48,097 nucleotides of DNA, taken from Spirogloea muscicola. Lineage: Eukaryota; Streptophyta; Zygnematophyceae; Spirogloeales; Spirogloeaceae. Where the stretch lies: positions 139,238 to 187,334 of the forward strand of contig WELB01000083.1 of NCBI GenBank assembly GCA_009602725.1, in the 5' to 3' direction. Position 1 is the stretch's first letter; every line of letters starts with the position of its first letter. The notes under the pieces were generated by a model. That model was not told the DNA's origin, ran no database searches, and saw nothing but the letters and a program-made list of their open reading frames with translations. Both the position numbers and the translations under genes were made by a program. Shown piece after piece: positions 1-10,700 of this stretch.

Positions 1-440
1 GCCCGCCGCTTCCATGGGGAGCCGGTGGACTCCCATGCAGCAGGGTCGCTAGCGCAGGTGTACCGCATGCGCTTGGCCGTCTCGCTGCAGAGGTCTATGG
101 CCCGCGCGCTGCACCTGCGTGCAGGCAGAGCCCTCGCTGCTGCCTCTGGCTCTGGCCGGGGGACCCGCTTCCAGGAATTCAGTCTCTCTGACCTGAGGCT
201 GCTTAGCAGGGGTTACTGAGTGCTTCGTACCTGCTTCGTTTCTTTTCTGTGCTTGTTGTTCTTCGTACTTCCCCTGGCCCCTTCTCGTCCTTTGTTCATT
301 CTTTTCTGGGCTGGCTTTTTCCAGCCCCTATCCTCAATGGGCGAGCCCTTCTCTCTCTTTTTTTGGGCTGGCTTTGCCAGCCCCTCTTCTCTATGGGCGC
401 GCACTTCTCTTTCCGGCAGCTAGTCTGTCGGATGTGAGGC
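1..440 (+). mobile_element. 3' end of a LINE-like element: C-terminal coding fragment plus hairpin tail
   Basis: Frame 1 is open from the window edge to a stop at 217-219. It ends in the peptide SDLRLLSRGY, which recurs with small changes at about 1347, 17310, 25241, 27708 (minus) and 44156. The stop is followed by a non-coding tail with two hairpins: one near 308-327 (7-bp stem, GGGCTGG/CCAGCCC) and one near 367-385 (8-bp stem). Each is followed 10-15 bases later by a box like ATGGGCGAGC. The repeated pairing of the same last codons with the same tail marks this as the 3' terminus of a retroelement family. The endonuclease fragment at 855-1347 carries the same C-terminal signature, which suggests a restriction-like-endonuclease LINE. 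The copy is truncated at the window edge. Confidence 0.6.
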
Positions 441-800
441 TCCCCACTCGTAAGTATGAGTGGTCCATCCCCCGTTCTGCCATGGCCCCGCAGTCGCTGC
501 TTAGCTCGTAGTTTGGCCCCTTCGAACCTTGTCACTTCTTTTCGGGCTGGCTTCTCACAGCCCTTGCCTTCATTGGGAGAGCCCATTCCTCTATCCTCAA
601 TGGGCGAGCCCTGCCTTGTTTTTCTTGGCGCTTCCCCTGTCAATTCTTTACGGGCTGGCTTCTCACAGCCCTTGCCCCCATTGGGAGAGCCACTTCTTCC
701 CCTGTCCCACTTCTCGTACTTTGTTCATTCTATTTTGAGAGCAAGCGCGGCCAGATTAACTGGTGGCCGGGAGAGGTTTGGGCTGGCTTTGCCAGCCCCT
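441..800 (+). repeat. Dispersed hairpin tail modules of the LINE-like family
   Basis: Contains a second module type: a lead-in (pyrimidine-rich, then CCCCTTCGAACCTTGTCA), the imperfect hairpin GGGCTGGCTTCTCACAGCCC and the box ATTGGGAGAGCC. It is present at about 520-580 and about 645-690. A third hairpin at about 780-798 is cut off abruptly after CTCTTCTCTATG, where unrelated endonuclease-coding sequence begins. The same module recurs near 1487-1545 and several times at 43840-44620. No intact gene lies here; the open frames are a by-product of the repeat. Confidence 0.6.
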
Positions 801-1560
801 CTTCTCTATGCTGTGCGGTCGTGGAAGTGAACAACATCATGCCGATCACCACGGATGCCCAGGGACGTCATCATCGCCGCACACTTGACATTGTGGGCGT
901 ATAACCTGGTGAAGGACCACGGGCTTTGGTCGATATTGTGGTTACGGAGGCCTATAAAGGTCCAGCATCGACACACATCGCTGGCCACGCAGTGGGCAGT
1001 GCTGAACAAAGAAAGTTGCAGCACTACTCCGATTACCCCCGATGTGATCAGCTCTTGCCAGCGACATCTTTGGCTGCTTAGGTCCTCGTTTCCTTACTCT
1101 CCTTCAAAACATAGCCAATCTAGGCTACACACGACACGCAGATGTGTTCCCGGCTGAGATGGGCTTGCCAGCTGCTTATCTGTCGTTGTTGCGACGACGA
1201 GTTTCGGCCTGTTTGCAGCGTGCTCAGGCTAATGCTTTGCACCAGAAAGCTGGGCGAGCTCTAGTTGGTGGCAGAAGGGCTTCGTATCTGCCATCTAGTA
1301 TGCAGGCATCGGTTAGCGACCTTCATGTTTTGACCCGTGCTTACTGAGCGGGTCAATCTACTGTAGGTTATGTAGGTCTTAAGATGTGCTTGCCTTTGTA
1401 CTTGGCCATTTGGCCTTCGTTTGTTTCAAATACACGATATTCTTCTCAATGGGCGCGCACTTCCCCTTTCTTTTTGCCCCTTCGAACCTTTGTCAATTCT
1501 TTTTCGGGCTGGCTTTTCACAGCCCTTGCCCCCATTGGGAGTGCCACTTCTACTCTACTG
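801..1560 (+). pseudogene. Degraded restriction-like endonuclease and C-terminus of a LINE-like element, with tail
   Basis: Read in successive frames, about 850-1150 shows the hallmark pieces of the restriction-like endonuclease of R2/NeSL-type non-LTR elements: an R..LDIV stretch, then DIVVTEAYKG, then an AE..K....Y segment, then FGCLGPRFLTLL. These are interrupted by stops (near 908 and 1078) and at least one frame change. A C-terminal segment follows from about 1144 and ends in VSDLHVLTRAY with a stop at 1345-1347, the same terminal motif as the other copies. The tail continues to about 1560 and contains one hairpin module (about 1506-1545). The element cannot be active. Family assignment rests on motif pattern, not alignment. 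Confidence 0.55.
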
Positions 1561-1744
1561 GAAGAGTCTCTCCTTCACAGCCAGACTTTAAGTGTCAGCA
1601 GCTGCAGAGGTGGCAAATCGAGTACCTATTAAGTGATGGATTTAGTGATGGAGGGCCTGAGTGGTCAAGTACAATGGCAGTCACACTGACATACATACAC
1701 GCTATACATGCTACACATCAAATGCTACTGCTGGTGGGGGGGCC

Positions 1745-4700
1745 ATGGCGCTCGCGCTCGGCGCCGCGCTCGCCCTCCTCCTCGCCGCGACCGCCTCGGA
1801 GGCCGCGCCCGCCCAGTGCCCGGCCGCAGCCGCCGCCGGCGAGGGCTTCACCGAGGAGCTGCTCCTGCGGCCGCTGCCGGGCGCCGTGCTCGCGCGCTTC
1901 CACTTCGCCAGCTGGCACGCCGGGACGTCGCGCCGCCACCACCTCCACGCTTTCCCCAAGGCCCTGGACCAGCTGGTGATACAGAACGCGCAGAGCCCAT
2001 TGGCATTATCAGAGCCCATTACTGCCATACCTTGACTGCTGGTGATCCGAAAAGCCCGGAGCCCATTATTGCCATACCTGTAGTAACTTAACTTACTGGC
2101 CAAACAAGGACTTGTGAAGCTCAAGACAATCTCTGTTGGTGCTACGATGGACCAGGAAAGGGTTTCGGAATCGTCGCAACCATGCCAAAGCCATCAAACA
2201 AGACACAAAGTCTCACGTATCATTCTGATGGCATTATCAGCAAGATTCTGGGGAGTCTGGTGTAGTAGTGTTGTCGGAGTATCTGCACAATGCGGTGTTG
2301 GCCAGCAGAGGACACTCAAGCTCAGCGGCATGCTCCGCAACTGTCAGCGCTGATTGCTAAAGTTGGTGCACTCACCACCACTGCCTAAAACCCAAACCCC
2401 AGACCCTAGACCCTTCTTGATCAAACCCTAAACCAAACCTCAAACACTAGAATTACCTCCACTGCCGTTTTGGCATGGGCGTTGCGGCAGCGACCAACAG
2501 TACAGTCCTTCACCTTGCTGGCGCCTGACTGCCATTTTCAGGTACGCGCAAACGGCGTGCTGGAGCTGGAGCTCAGCCTCACGCGAGGCCGCTGGCACGC
2601 GGATGCGTGGGGGCCGCCCGCTGGCGCCGCCGCCACTGCAAAGCCGCAGGGCGCTGAGCTCTGGGCTTGGCTGAGCGCGCCCCCAGATGAGGCCAGCCCC
2701 TGAACCCCAGTCCTGACTGAATCAGTCCTGGATACCAGCTTACAGCTCATTATTGGTTATATTCCAATCTACAAACCCTTACTCTAGATTTGCTTACCTG
2801 AATAAAAGCCATTGTTAATGCAGGTGGATGCAACTTGGCGCAACCTCACGCACGCGCTCTCAGGCCTCCTCTGCGCCTCCCTCAACCTCCTCGGGGACCC
2901 TGCTGCTGCGGCGGCACCGGCACTCTCCTTCCGGCCCGACGGCGGCGGCGGCAGCTGGCAGCAGGGGAGCCCCGTGCGATATGGGACGCTGCCCCGGGAG
3001 CCCGTGTGCACCGAGAACCTCACGCCCTGGCTTAAGCTTCTCCCCTGCCGGTGCTGCCCTACACCTTACACCCAAAGGCCTGAACGACATGTCTTGAGGA
3101 TTAAGAGTCTATGTCACTGTGACAAAGTGACCAATTGATGGAGTGGCAGAGCCTCAAGCCAGACCTGCAGATTTCAGTGCGCCGAAATGTTCACCACCAA
3201 CACATACTTCCAGAGCTGGCAGCCCCAGACGATGCTGCACATGCCCGAGCTTGCGGCCAATGCCCAACTGAATCAGCATGACCCACAGAATCAGGGAATG
3301 AGAGGAGACTTTGAAAAACGACGTAAACAGTTCACCTCGTAGATCAAATGCTCATTGACATAAATGGCCACATTATCTAGCTCCTACTGCGCCCCTGAAT
3401 GCTGGCTTCCATTGCGCTGGCCCTTCTGCAGCAACTTCACAAGCATTGCTGGCAGCCCCGCCGCTCCGTGCGCTCAGTCCATCTGATGTCTGGGCGCTGA
3501 CGTTCCGCAGAGTCACAGTCTTAACCCCCCTATTCCTTAACCGCGCATCTTGAATCTCATTGTTGATGCTGACGGGCTTCTCCTTTTGCATTGACAGTGA
3601 CAAGGTCGGGCTGGCCACGTTGCTGAACCGTACGGCGCTCTACTCTGTCAGTATATGCCCTCACCCAATTGCCACTCGAAAGCCTTCTAGATGTAGTATC
3701 TAAGGCTTTCCTTGGCCTCCGCTCTAAGTTATTCACTTTTGCAGCCTGTGAAGTCCAGCAATTAGTGTTTATTATTTCAAGAGTACGGAGCCCAGATTCT
3801 GGCCAGTAGTCGTTCTTGCTGCTGATAGATAGCATTGACTGTTGACATTGAAAGTCTCGCGGTCGCCACTTGGCAGTCTGTTGCTCGGCAGATGTCTGGT
3901 GGCCGCATGTGGCAATGGGCTGAGATACCCAATGTGGACTCGTTCTACTATTCTTGGCTGGCGTGTCGTTGATACGTGTCCTTGTCTCATCTACACAGGC
4001 CGCTTATCACAGCCTGCGCATCCACATCAGAGCTGAGCACCCAGCAGGGGGTGGCGGCGGCGGCGGCGCTGCTGGCCGGGACGAGCCCCGTGGGGTGTTC
4101 GTGCAGCAGACACTGACGCTGGTCCTGAGGGCGTCGCGGCAGGACCATCTACAAGACCAAAGCGCCAGCCGACCAGAGGATTGGTCTCTCGCTTCATTGT
4201 TTGGTTCGTCGGTCACCTCCGCTTGCCCGCTGGCATTGAGCAGCGCCGTGTATCTGGAGCTCGAGCAAAACTTGCTGGCAAAGGCCGTGTCCTCGCAGCA
4301 TCCACATGAAGGCGAGACAGAGGCGCTCAAAGAGGAGGAGGAAGGAGTCTGCGGCAAAGAGCTGGCAAGTGAGGGCCCATGTTTAAAAGCGGAGCTTGTG
4401 GAGAATGAGGCGTTTGTGCTTCGCACACCACCCGACCGCTGGCTGGAGGAGCGACCCGCGTCCCACGGCCGTGAGCGTCACCATGCTGGCGGGTTGCTGG
4501 CCGAGTATCGACTTGAGAAGTCAGCGGCTGCACGTCTCCTGAATGTGGGCATTGCATGGAAGCGCCGCCCTTTGGCGTGGGCGGCGCCGCCCCTCGCGCC
4601 GTTTCGTGTGCACAGCTACGTCACAGGCTATGGGAATGAGCGAGGCGGCCTCGCAGTCGAGCTGTGGGCCGATCCCGAGTGGAGAGCAGGCGTGGAGCGG

Positions 4701-6020
4701 CGGCGCCTCCAGCCAGAAGCGCCGCCACTCGGCAGTGACGACGACGATGGCGGCTTTGCGGATGTCCTTGGTTTTGAGGAGCAGGGGTGGCGGAAGGTCG
4801 ACGAGGCGGAGCTCCTCGTGGTCGACGACCGGCCGACTGATGCCACGGCGGTCGACGGGGGCATAGCCGTGGTGCTCTTTCTGGTGGTGCCGTGGTACCT
4901 GCGCCTGTACTTCCATTCCCTTGTCATCCTGGTGGACAATGTAAACGTGGCCCTCAAGGACCTGGCGGAGGACCTGCACATCTCCCCTGCTGAGGACCGG
5001 CAGGCGCCTGCCGTCCTTGAGGCACGGCTGCGGTTGCCCTCTCTCACGTCCACGGTGCAACTCCACATCGATTTCGACAAGGTGAGGTCATGGGAAGAGC
5101 AGATCGTCAGACCAGATTGTCAGACCCTCGACATATCACAAACACAAGAAATGTATGCAGTCACAACGCTCATGACGGTCTAAGTAACTCGATGATGAGC
5201 AGCATCTAATGTATGTTGAGCTCTACATTGACAAGTAATGTCTGTGCTTGTAGGCGTTTCTCTGGATCGATGAGCACCCCCCCGATGCAAGCCGTGGCTT
5301 TGACCTGCCAGCCGCAGTTGTGACATTTCCAGACATTCCCAGCAGCACTGGGTATGAGTGGGATGTGGAGAATGCCTCGGCGCTCGAATACAGGTCACTC
5401 CTGCAGACCTTGCTGGTATGTACCCTTGTCTTCAATGATGCGAGACCGAGGAATATTTATGTTTAAATTGTGCTGTAACGTCTAAAAGTTCTCATGCTGT
5501 AGCGTCACGGCTGTTTTAGTCCCTTAACTGGCTTTGGGTGCCTTGCTCAACGTTGACGAAGTTCTTGGCTTGCTTGTACACCTGCATGGGTTGTGGCCTG
5601 CAGCGGGCACCACCACTGAGGCTCTATGGCGATACTCTCCTAGTGCCAATGCCTATTCCCGACTTCAGTATGCCGTATAACGTTATTACGCTCACCTGCA
5701 CTGTGATTGCGATGTTCTTCGGCTCCCTCTTCAACACCTTGCGGCATCGACCCGGCGAGGATGAGCAACCTGATGGAGGTGAGCAATGTGGACTCACACC
5801 TGTTGCTCAGTGGCAACTGTTCCTGGCGAAGATGCTTGCTCCTCACATTTGAGAGCATGCTCGGTGCTACATGTGTGGTGACTTCTAATGTCCAGAGCGT
5901 TTGTCATGAGAACATGCAGCTGTGCCCCAAACGGACAGCTTGAAGACTGTCTTGTACAAGAAAGTGCAAGATTGGCGGGCTCGCTTCTGGAGACAAGGAG
6001 ATCCCAACACAAAGATGTAG
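1745..6020 (+). CDS. PIGT: GPI transamidase component PIG-T (Gpi16 family)
   Basis: Predicted 725-residue subunit of the ER-membrane GPI transamidase, which swaps C-terminal propeptides for GPI anchors. Exons: 1745-1975, 2542-2691, 2824-3050, 3598-3646, 3999-5081, 5254-5415, 5604-5778, 5920-6020; all phases agree. Residues 1-20 form a signal peptide, so the ATG at 1745 is preferred. Conserved landmarks in order: FPKALDQL (exon 1), GAELWAWL (2), CTENLTPWLKLLPCR (3), DKVGLATLLNR (4), AYHSLRIHI and VPWYLRLYFHSL (5), PDFSMPYNVITLTC leading into the transmembrane segment at about 660-680 (7). Exon 8 supplies a short basic tail with its stop. Intron 2 must start with GC (2692) for the alignment to hold. 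Exon 5 carries an acidic insertion (DDDD near 4737). Intron 1 holds telomere-like repeats. Confidence 0.9.
2385..2449 (+). repeat. Telomere-like (CCCTAAA)n degenerate tract in PIGT intron 1
   Basis: The stretch is a run of C-rich heptamer-like units (AAACCCAAACCCC, ACCCTAGACCC) and includes one perfect AAACCCTAAACC at 2423-2434. This is the plant/green-algal telomere repeat in its C-rich orientation on the sense strand of PIGT. Comparable tracts occur in intron 1 of the gene at 44954 and in an intron of the gene at 46872, again with the C-rich strand as the sense strand. Confidence 0.7.
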
Positions 6021-7431
6021 TTGCTTATGCGCGCAAGAATGTAGTTGCTAATGTGCACAGCAATACAAGTCCCGCCAAGTCAAGTGGCCGCACCTACTTA
6101 CTATCAGCGCTTCAGCAACATCGTACAAACGGACACTCGCGAGGATCTCTCGAGGAAGAATTTGAGGTACATGTCGACCAACGACGTTGAGCATGAGTGC
6201 CTAGGTATGGCGTGAGAGCCAAGATGTCTACGTGTCAGCTCAGGCAATATGTTGACTCTCCTTCTGTACAAGCTTCGTGAGCATTTTTGCATGTCTTTGA
6301 GATCTTGTCATGTCAAGTGCAAGCCAGAAGCAGCTCTTGTGGCTTCCTGCCTTCTATCAAATAACGTGAGTTTGTGCATGTGCAAGCTGTTGTGTATAGA
6401 CGCAGTGATTGTCTCACTGCAGCTGTAGTGTATTGACGCAGTGATCATCTCACTGCAGCTGTATCTTCTCATCTTGTTAGGTGGAGGGTTGCGAAGGCCT
6501 CAAGCATGAGGAAGTCGTTTACTTCACCAGTTGAAGTCTCCATCCCTCCCTTCGTGCTGGCGCTGGTCGTCGGACTCGCAACGGAATAAGCCGTCTTTCT
6601 CAGGTGGCCACTCTCACTCGTTCAATTACTCTTCGCCTCGTCTTCCGCCTGTGTCTATCAGTTACTGATGAGTTTAGTGAGCAGGTCACTGCAGCCATGC
6701 CAGCATCGACCCACCCCAGCACGAACCCAGTGCTTGGATTCTGCTTGCCACTGCGTCCAGCTTCGGAGCCAGCACCTAGAGTGCGTGGGCAGAGTCAAAC
6801 TAGAGCAACCTCTGTTGGCTATGCCGGAGTCCGAGCAATCGAAGTCAAGTGTAAGCAATACTCCTGTCCTGCTATTCTCTGTGCTGGACTCTGATGGGCT
6901 ACGTGATTGTAATACACAGCCCAGAGAATCTGGCACAAGGGTCGTCCCCTGTCCTCGCAGATTCTTACGATCCGACGTGGGTCGGCTGACGGTCCAACTC
7001 AACAACTTCTGAAGTCAGCGCATATCGCCCACGTGGACGGTGCACTGACCTCGATAACGGCCAACGCCGAGGCGTTTGCTTGACGGCGGCTGTCGCCGCC
7101 AGCCGTCCAGAAGGAACTTCACGCCCAATCATTCCCGTCAGCTGGGCACTCGAGGGCCAGCGCCTCGTGCGCAGCGCCACGTGTCACCCGGCGACTTCTA
7201 CATGCCAATCGCGACGCGCCAAGTTGTCGCCTGGAGGAGTCGCTGGCCAATCCGCAGGGCCGACGCTTGCACGGGCGACGTGGGGAAGGATTTCTTCGAG
7301 CTCCGAGGATGCCGACGGAAATCCTCGAGGCCCCTGGGAGTGGTCCCGGGGGGGGTGCAATCAGGGAGGAGGGGGGCGGGGCAGAGGCCCGGTAAGGCGA
7401 CCGTCTATGAGCGGGGAGGGAGGGCGGGCGG
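6021..7431. other. Intergenic region between PIGT and aconitase
   Basis: This holds the 3' flank of PIGT and the 5' flank of the aconitase gene. No conserved protein could be read in any frame. A 36-bp unit is present twice in tandem at 6393-6428 and 6429-6464, each unit containing the short inverted pair CAGTGA/TCACTG. From about 7040 onward the sequence becomes strongly GC-rich, with G runs near 7348 and 7432, as expected of the promoter and leader of the next gene. No TATA-like element was convincing. Confidence 0.5.
6393..6464. repeat. Two tandem 36-bp units
   Basis: Units 6393-6428 and 6429-6464 differ at only a few positions. Each includes CAGTGA and TCACTG, able to pair. It lies about 370 bp downstream of the PIGT stop. 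Confidence 0.75.
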
Positions 7432-7550
7432 GTGGGGGGGAGCTGCCGCCGTCGCGGAGACCCCCGGCCTTCCATAGCCATCCATCCGCGCCACCAGCCC
7501 CGGCGCCGCCGCCCAAGCACAGCTCCCCGGCGGCCGCCCAGCGGCGGCTG

Positions 7551-7551
7551 N
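7551..7551. other. Ambiguous base (N) in GC-rich leader of aconitase
   Basis: Single N inside a very GC-rich stretch. It may stand for a collapsed gap, so the reading frame upstream of 7750 is unreliable. Confidence 0.6.
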
Positions 7552-7749
7552 TTGCGGTCCGCGCTGCTCGGGAGCCCCCTGCGCGCCCTCGCCGCCGGTG
7601 GCAGCGCCGCCGTCGACGGCCGGCGGCCGGGGACTTCTCTGCCGCCGCACAGCCGCAGCGTTTCGCAGCTCAGGGCGTCTGCAGCTGCCGCCCCCGTCTC
7701 GCTGCGGACGCGCCCCCGCCCGGAGCTCGGCGGCCGCCGCGCCTCCACC

Positions 7750-10700
7750 ATGGGTGAGGAGCTCGGAGCTCGGAACTCGTTCTGTACACGTCTCGGCATA
7801 CGCTGCCTTTCCAGCATCATTCAGCCTGGCAGCGGCAGGGGTTGTGGTGGCTGTCGGCACAGCCATTGTCGCCGGCGTACTCCTTTAGCGGCGGGGCTTC
7901 CTCATCGCTAGCGACGGGGAAGCCGATCGGTGCCACGCCGTGAATGCTGAGGATGTCCTCCCTCGTCCTTGCGCAGCACACACGAACCCGTTTCAGAACA
8001 TCCTGACTGAGCTCCCGAAGCCCGGCGGTGGCTTGTATGGGAAGTACTACAGCTTGCCGAAGCTCGAGGACTCTCGGATTGGTATGGCAACCTTCCCACA
8101 TGACGCCAGGATGTGCATTAGCAGGCACGACACCGGTCGTCACTGTTGTGTCAGGACTACGACAACAAACCCTCAGCTTTTGAGTTGGGAGCCTACGCAG
8201 TCGAGAATCCAAATCTAGAATGTACAACAGTGGCAGGGCAATGCACTGGCGCTGGCAAGTTGCTCGGGAAGCTGTCTTTGGGTTGGGACACAGCAATCAT
8301 AATGGTCCTCATCATCTCCCCCAGTCTAACCTCACGTGGGGTGAGCGTTCCCGAGGGCTAGCCAGAACACCTACTACTTCTTAGGTGGGGTGACTCATGT
8401 GTTGAATTAAGTGTGTGAGACTTTGTCATGCAGATAAATTGCCCTACTCGATCAGAATTCTGCTGGAGGCTGCCATCAGGAATTGCGATAATTTCCAGGT
8501 TATGCCACAGGATGTTGAGAAGATCCTGGACTGGGAGAAGACAGCTCCGCAGCAAGTGGAGATCCCGTTCAAGCCTGCGCGTGTCATACTGCAGGTAGAC
8601 ACTTGCGAGGTCTTGATTGACATTGTACATGTCACTAACCTAGTTCAGAGCTTCTTAAGAAGTTGAGAGCAGGAGACAAACTTGTAATCAAGGTCCCCGT
8701 TTATCTGGCACTAGCTATGTCTATGGTGTGCAGCTACCTACAGCTTCGCTGTGAGACTGACAAGCCCTGTACGGGGACACAGGATTTTACAGGTGTTCCT
8801 GCTGTCGTTGATCTTGCTGCTATGCGCGACGCAATGAAGCGTCTTGGAGGCGACCCAAACAAGATTAATCCGTTGGTGATTGACACTGCCCATTACTTGT
8901 CAGAGAATCTATAGTGCACGCTGCAATTGTGATCACTAGGTTTGAATGCCATAGAATTTTCCGTAACAAGAATTGCTAAGTACTCCTAAACCCTGGGTTA
9001 ATACCTGAATACGTATCTTAATCTGCACCAAATAACAACAACAATGCATGGTCAGGTTTCACTGCGCAGATTGATCTTGTCGCTGTACTCATGATGGCGA
9101 GAAGTGAATTGCAAGAATGTGTATGCCAGGGATAAAGCATCGACCGAACATATGCAACTTCTACTAACGTGCTGTGCAAGCTTGCTTGACACTGTCGATT
9201 GCAGATTCCTGTGGATCTTGTCATTGATCACTCTGTCCAAGTTGATGTTACGCGCACAGCAAATGCTGTCCAGAAAAATATGGAGTTTGAGTTTGAACGC
9301 AACAAGGAGCGCTTTGCTTTCTTAAAGTGGGGCGCAAAGGCATTCACCAACATGCTCGTTGTCCCCCCCGGCTCTGGGATTGTGCATCAGGTACTTCATT
9401 GCATGCCAAGGCTTGTTTGTTGCTATTTTGAGCTCGTGCATTTATGCTTAGAGGGCGTGGTAAGCAATTGAGCATGGCTGAGGTATTGGCAGGCAGGCTT
9501 ATGCCACACAGGTGCTTGTTGCAGGTTAATCTTGAGTACCTGGCCCGGGTTGTGTTCGACACAGACGGAATCCTGTACCCTGACAGTTTAGTCGGAACGG
9601 ACTCACACACAACCATGATTGATGGGCTCGGTGTGGCTGGATGGGGTGTTGGTGGCATTGAGGCTGAAGCAGCCATGCTTGGCCAGGTAACTTCAGCATC
9701 ACTTCGTACTTGCTTCATACTTACAAGGAGCAAGAAATTGACACTCTGCAACGAAATCAATCATGGCAGAGCAAGTGCTATAATGAGGGTCTTCTAGCTT
9801 CAGCTGAAAACTTGACCTAAGTTGTATTCCTGAGTGCAGCCAATGAGCATGGTCCTACCAGGAGTTGTTGGCTTTCATCTTACTGGAAGCTTGAAGACTG
9901 GTGTTACTGCCACAGACCTGGTGCTCACAGTCACTCAGATGCTCAGAAAGCATGGGGTTGTTGGCAAGTTTGTTGAGTTCCATGGTATGTAACACTGCAA
10001 CCAGCTAAACGATTCTGTTACAGTTGAGCGGAGTAGAGAGCATGCAACCATGTGGGCTGCTGCTTAGACTGGGGTGGTTATGAGGTTAGTCAGCTGGCTT
10101 ACTTGGCAGTCTGTACGCCCTCGTTCAATGAAGAGGCATGTTGTTGTGTCGCAGGTGACGGCATGCAGCACCTCTCGCTTGCCGACCGGGCTACCATTGC
10201 CAACATGTCGCCAGAGTATGGTGCTACCATGGGCTTCTTCCCAGTTGACAAGGTCACGCTTGGATACCTCCGCACAACAGGACGCAGTGAGGAGAGGGTA
10301 AGTGCAGCAGGTTATGCTCTCATGTTTGTCTTTGACAGTTTGCCATACTGAGGACGAAGTCTGATTACCTTTATGTCTCCTAGCAGGTGAAGCAAATTGA
10401 AGCTTACTTGAGGGCCAACAATCTCTTCATTGACTATGATGAGGTACACAGTTGGAAAGTTGCCTCCTCAGGCTCACACACCACAGACGTACTGTTAAGA
10501 AGCAGATTTGCATGGGAGTAGTTGAACATATTTAGCAAGTCGCAGCCCAAATAGCTGATCTCAGGCCAACAAGGACAGGAAAGGTGTGGAAGCTTAAGCA
10601 GGAAAATGAAGAATGACTATGTGTCATCAACGTGGCATTGGCGCAGCCTCAAACAGACAAGTCATATACCTCTACCTTGGCACTGGATCTCTCCACTGTG

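Noticed and set aside
3171-3340. Possible extra PIGT exon reading FTTNTYFQSWQPQTM
   Set aside because: It fits by phase, but the exon at 3598-3646 (DKVGLATLLNR) followed by AYHSLRIHI at 3999 matches the family exactly, leaving no room for it.
7080-7866. Long overlapping open frames on both strands in the aconitase leader
   Set aside because: GC-rich DNA lacks stops in all frames; none has family resemblance and they begin with non-ATG codons.
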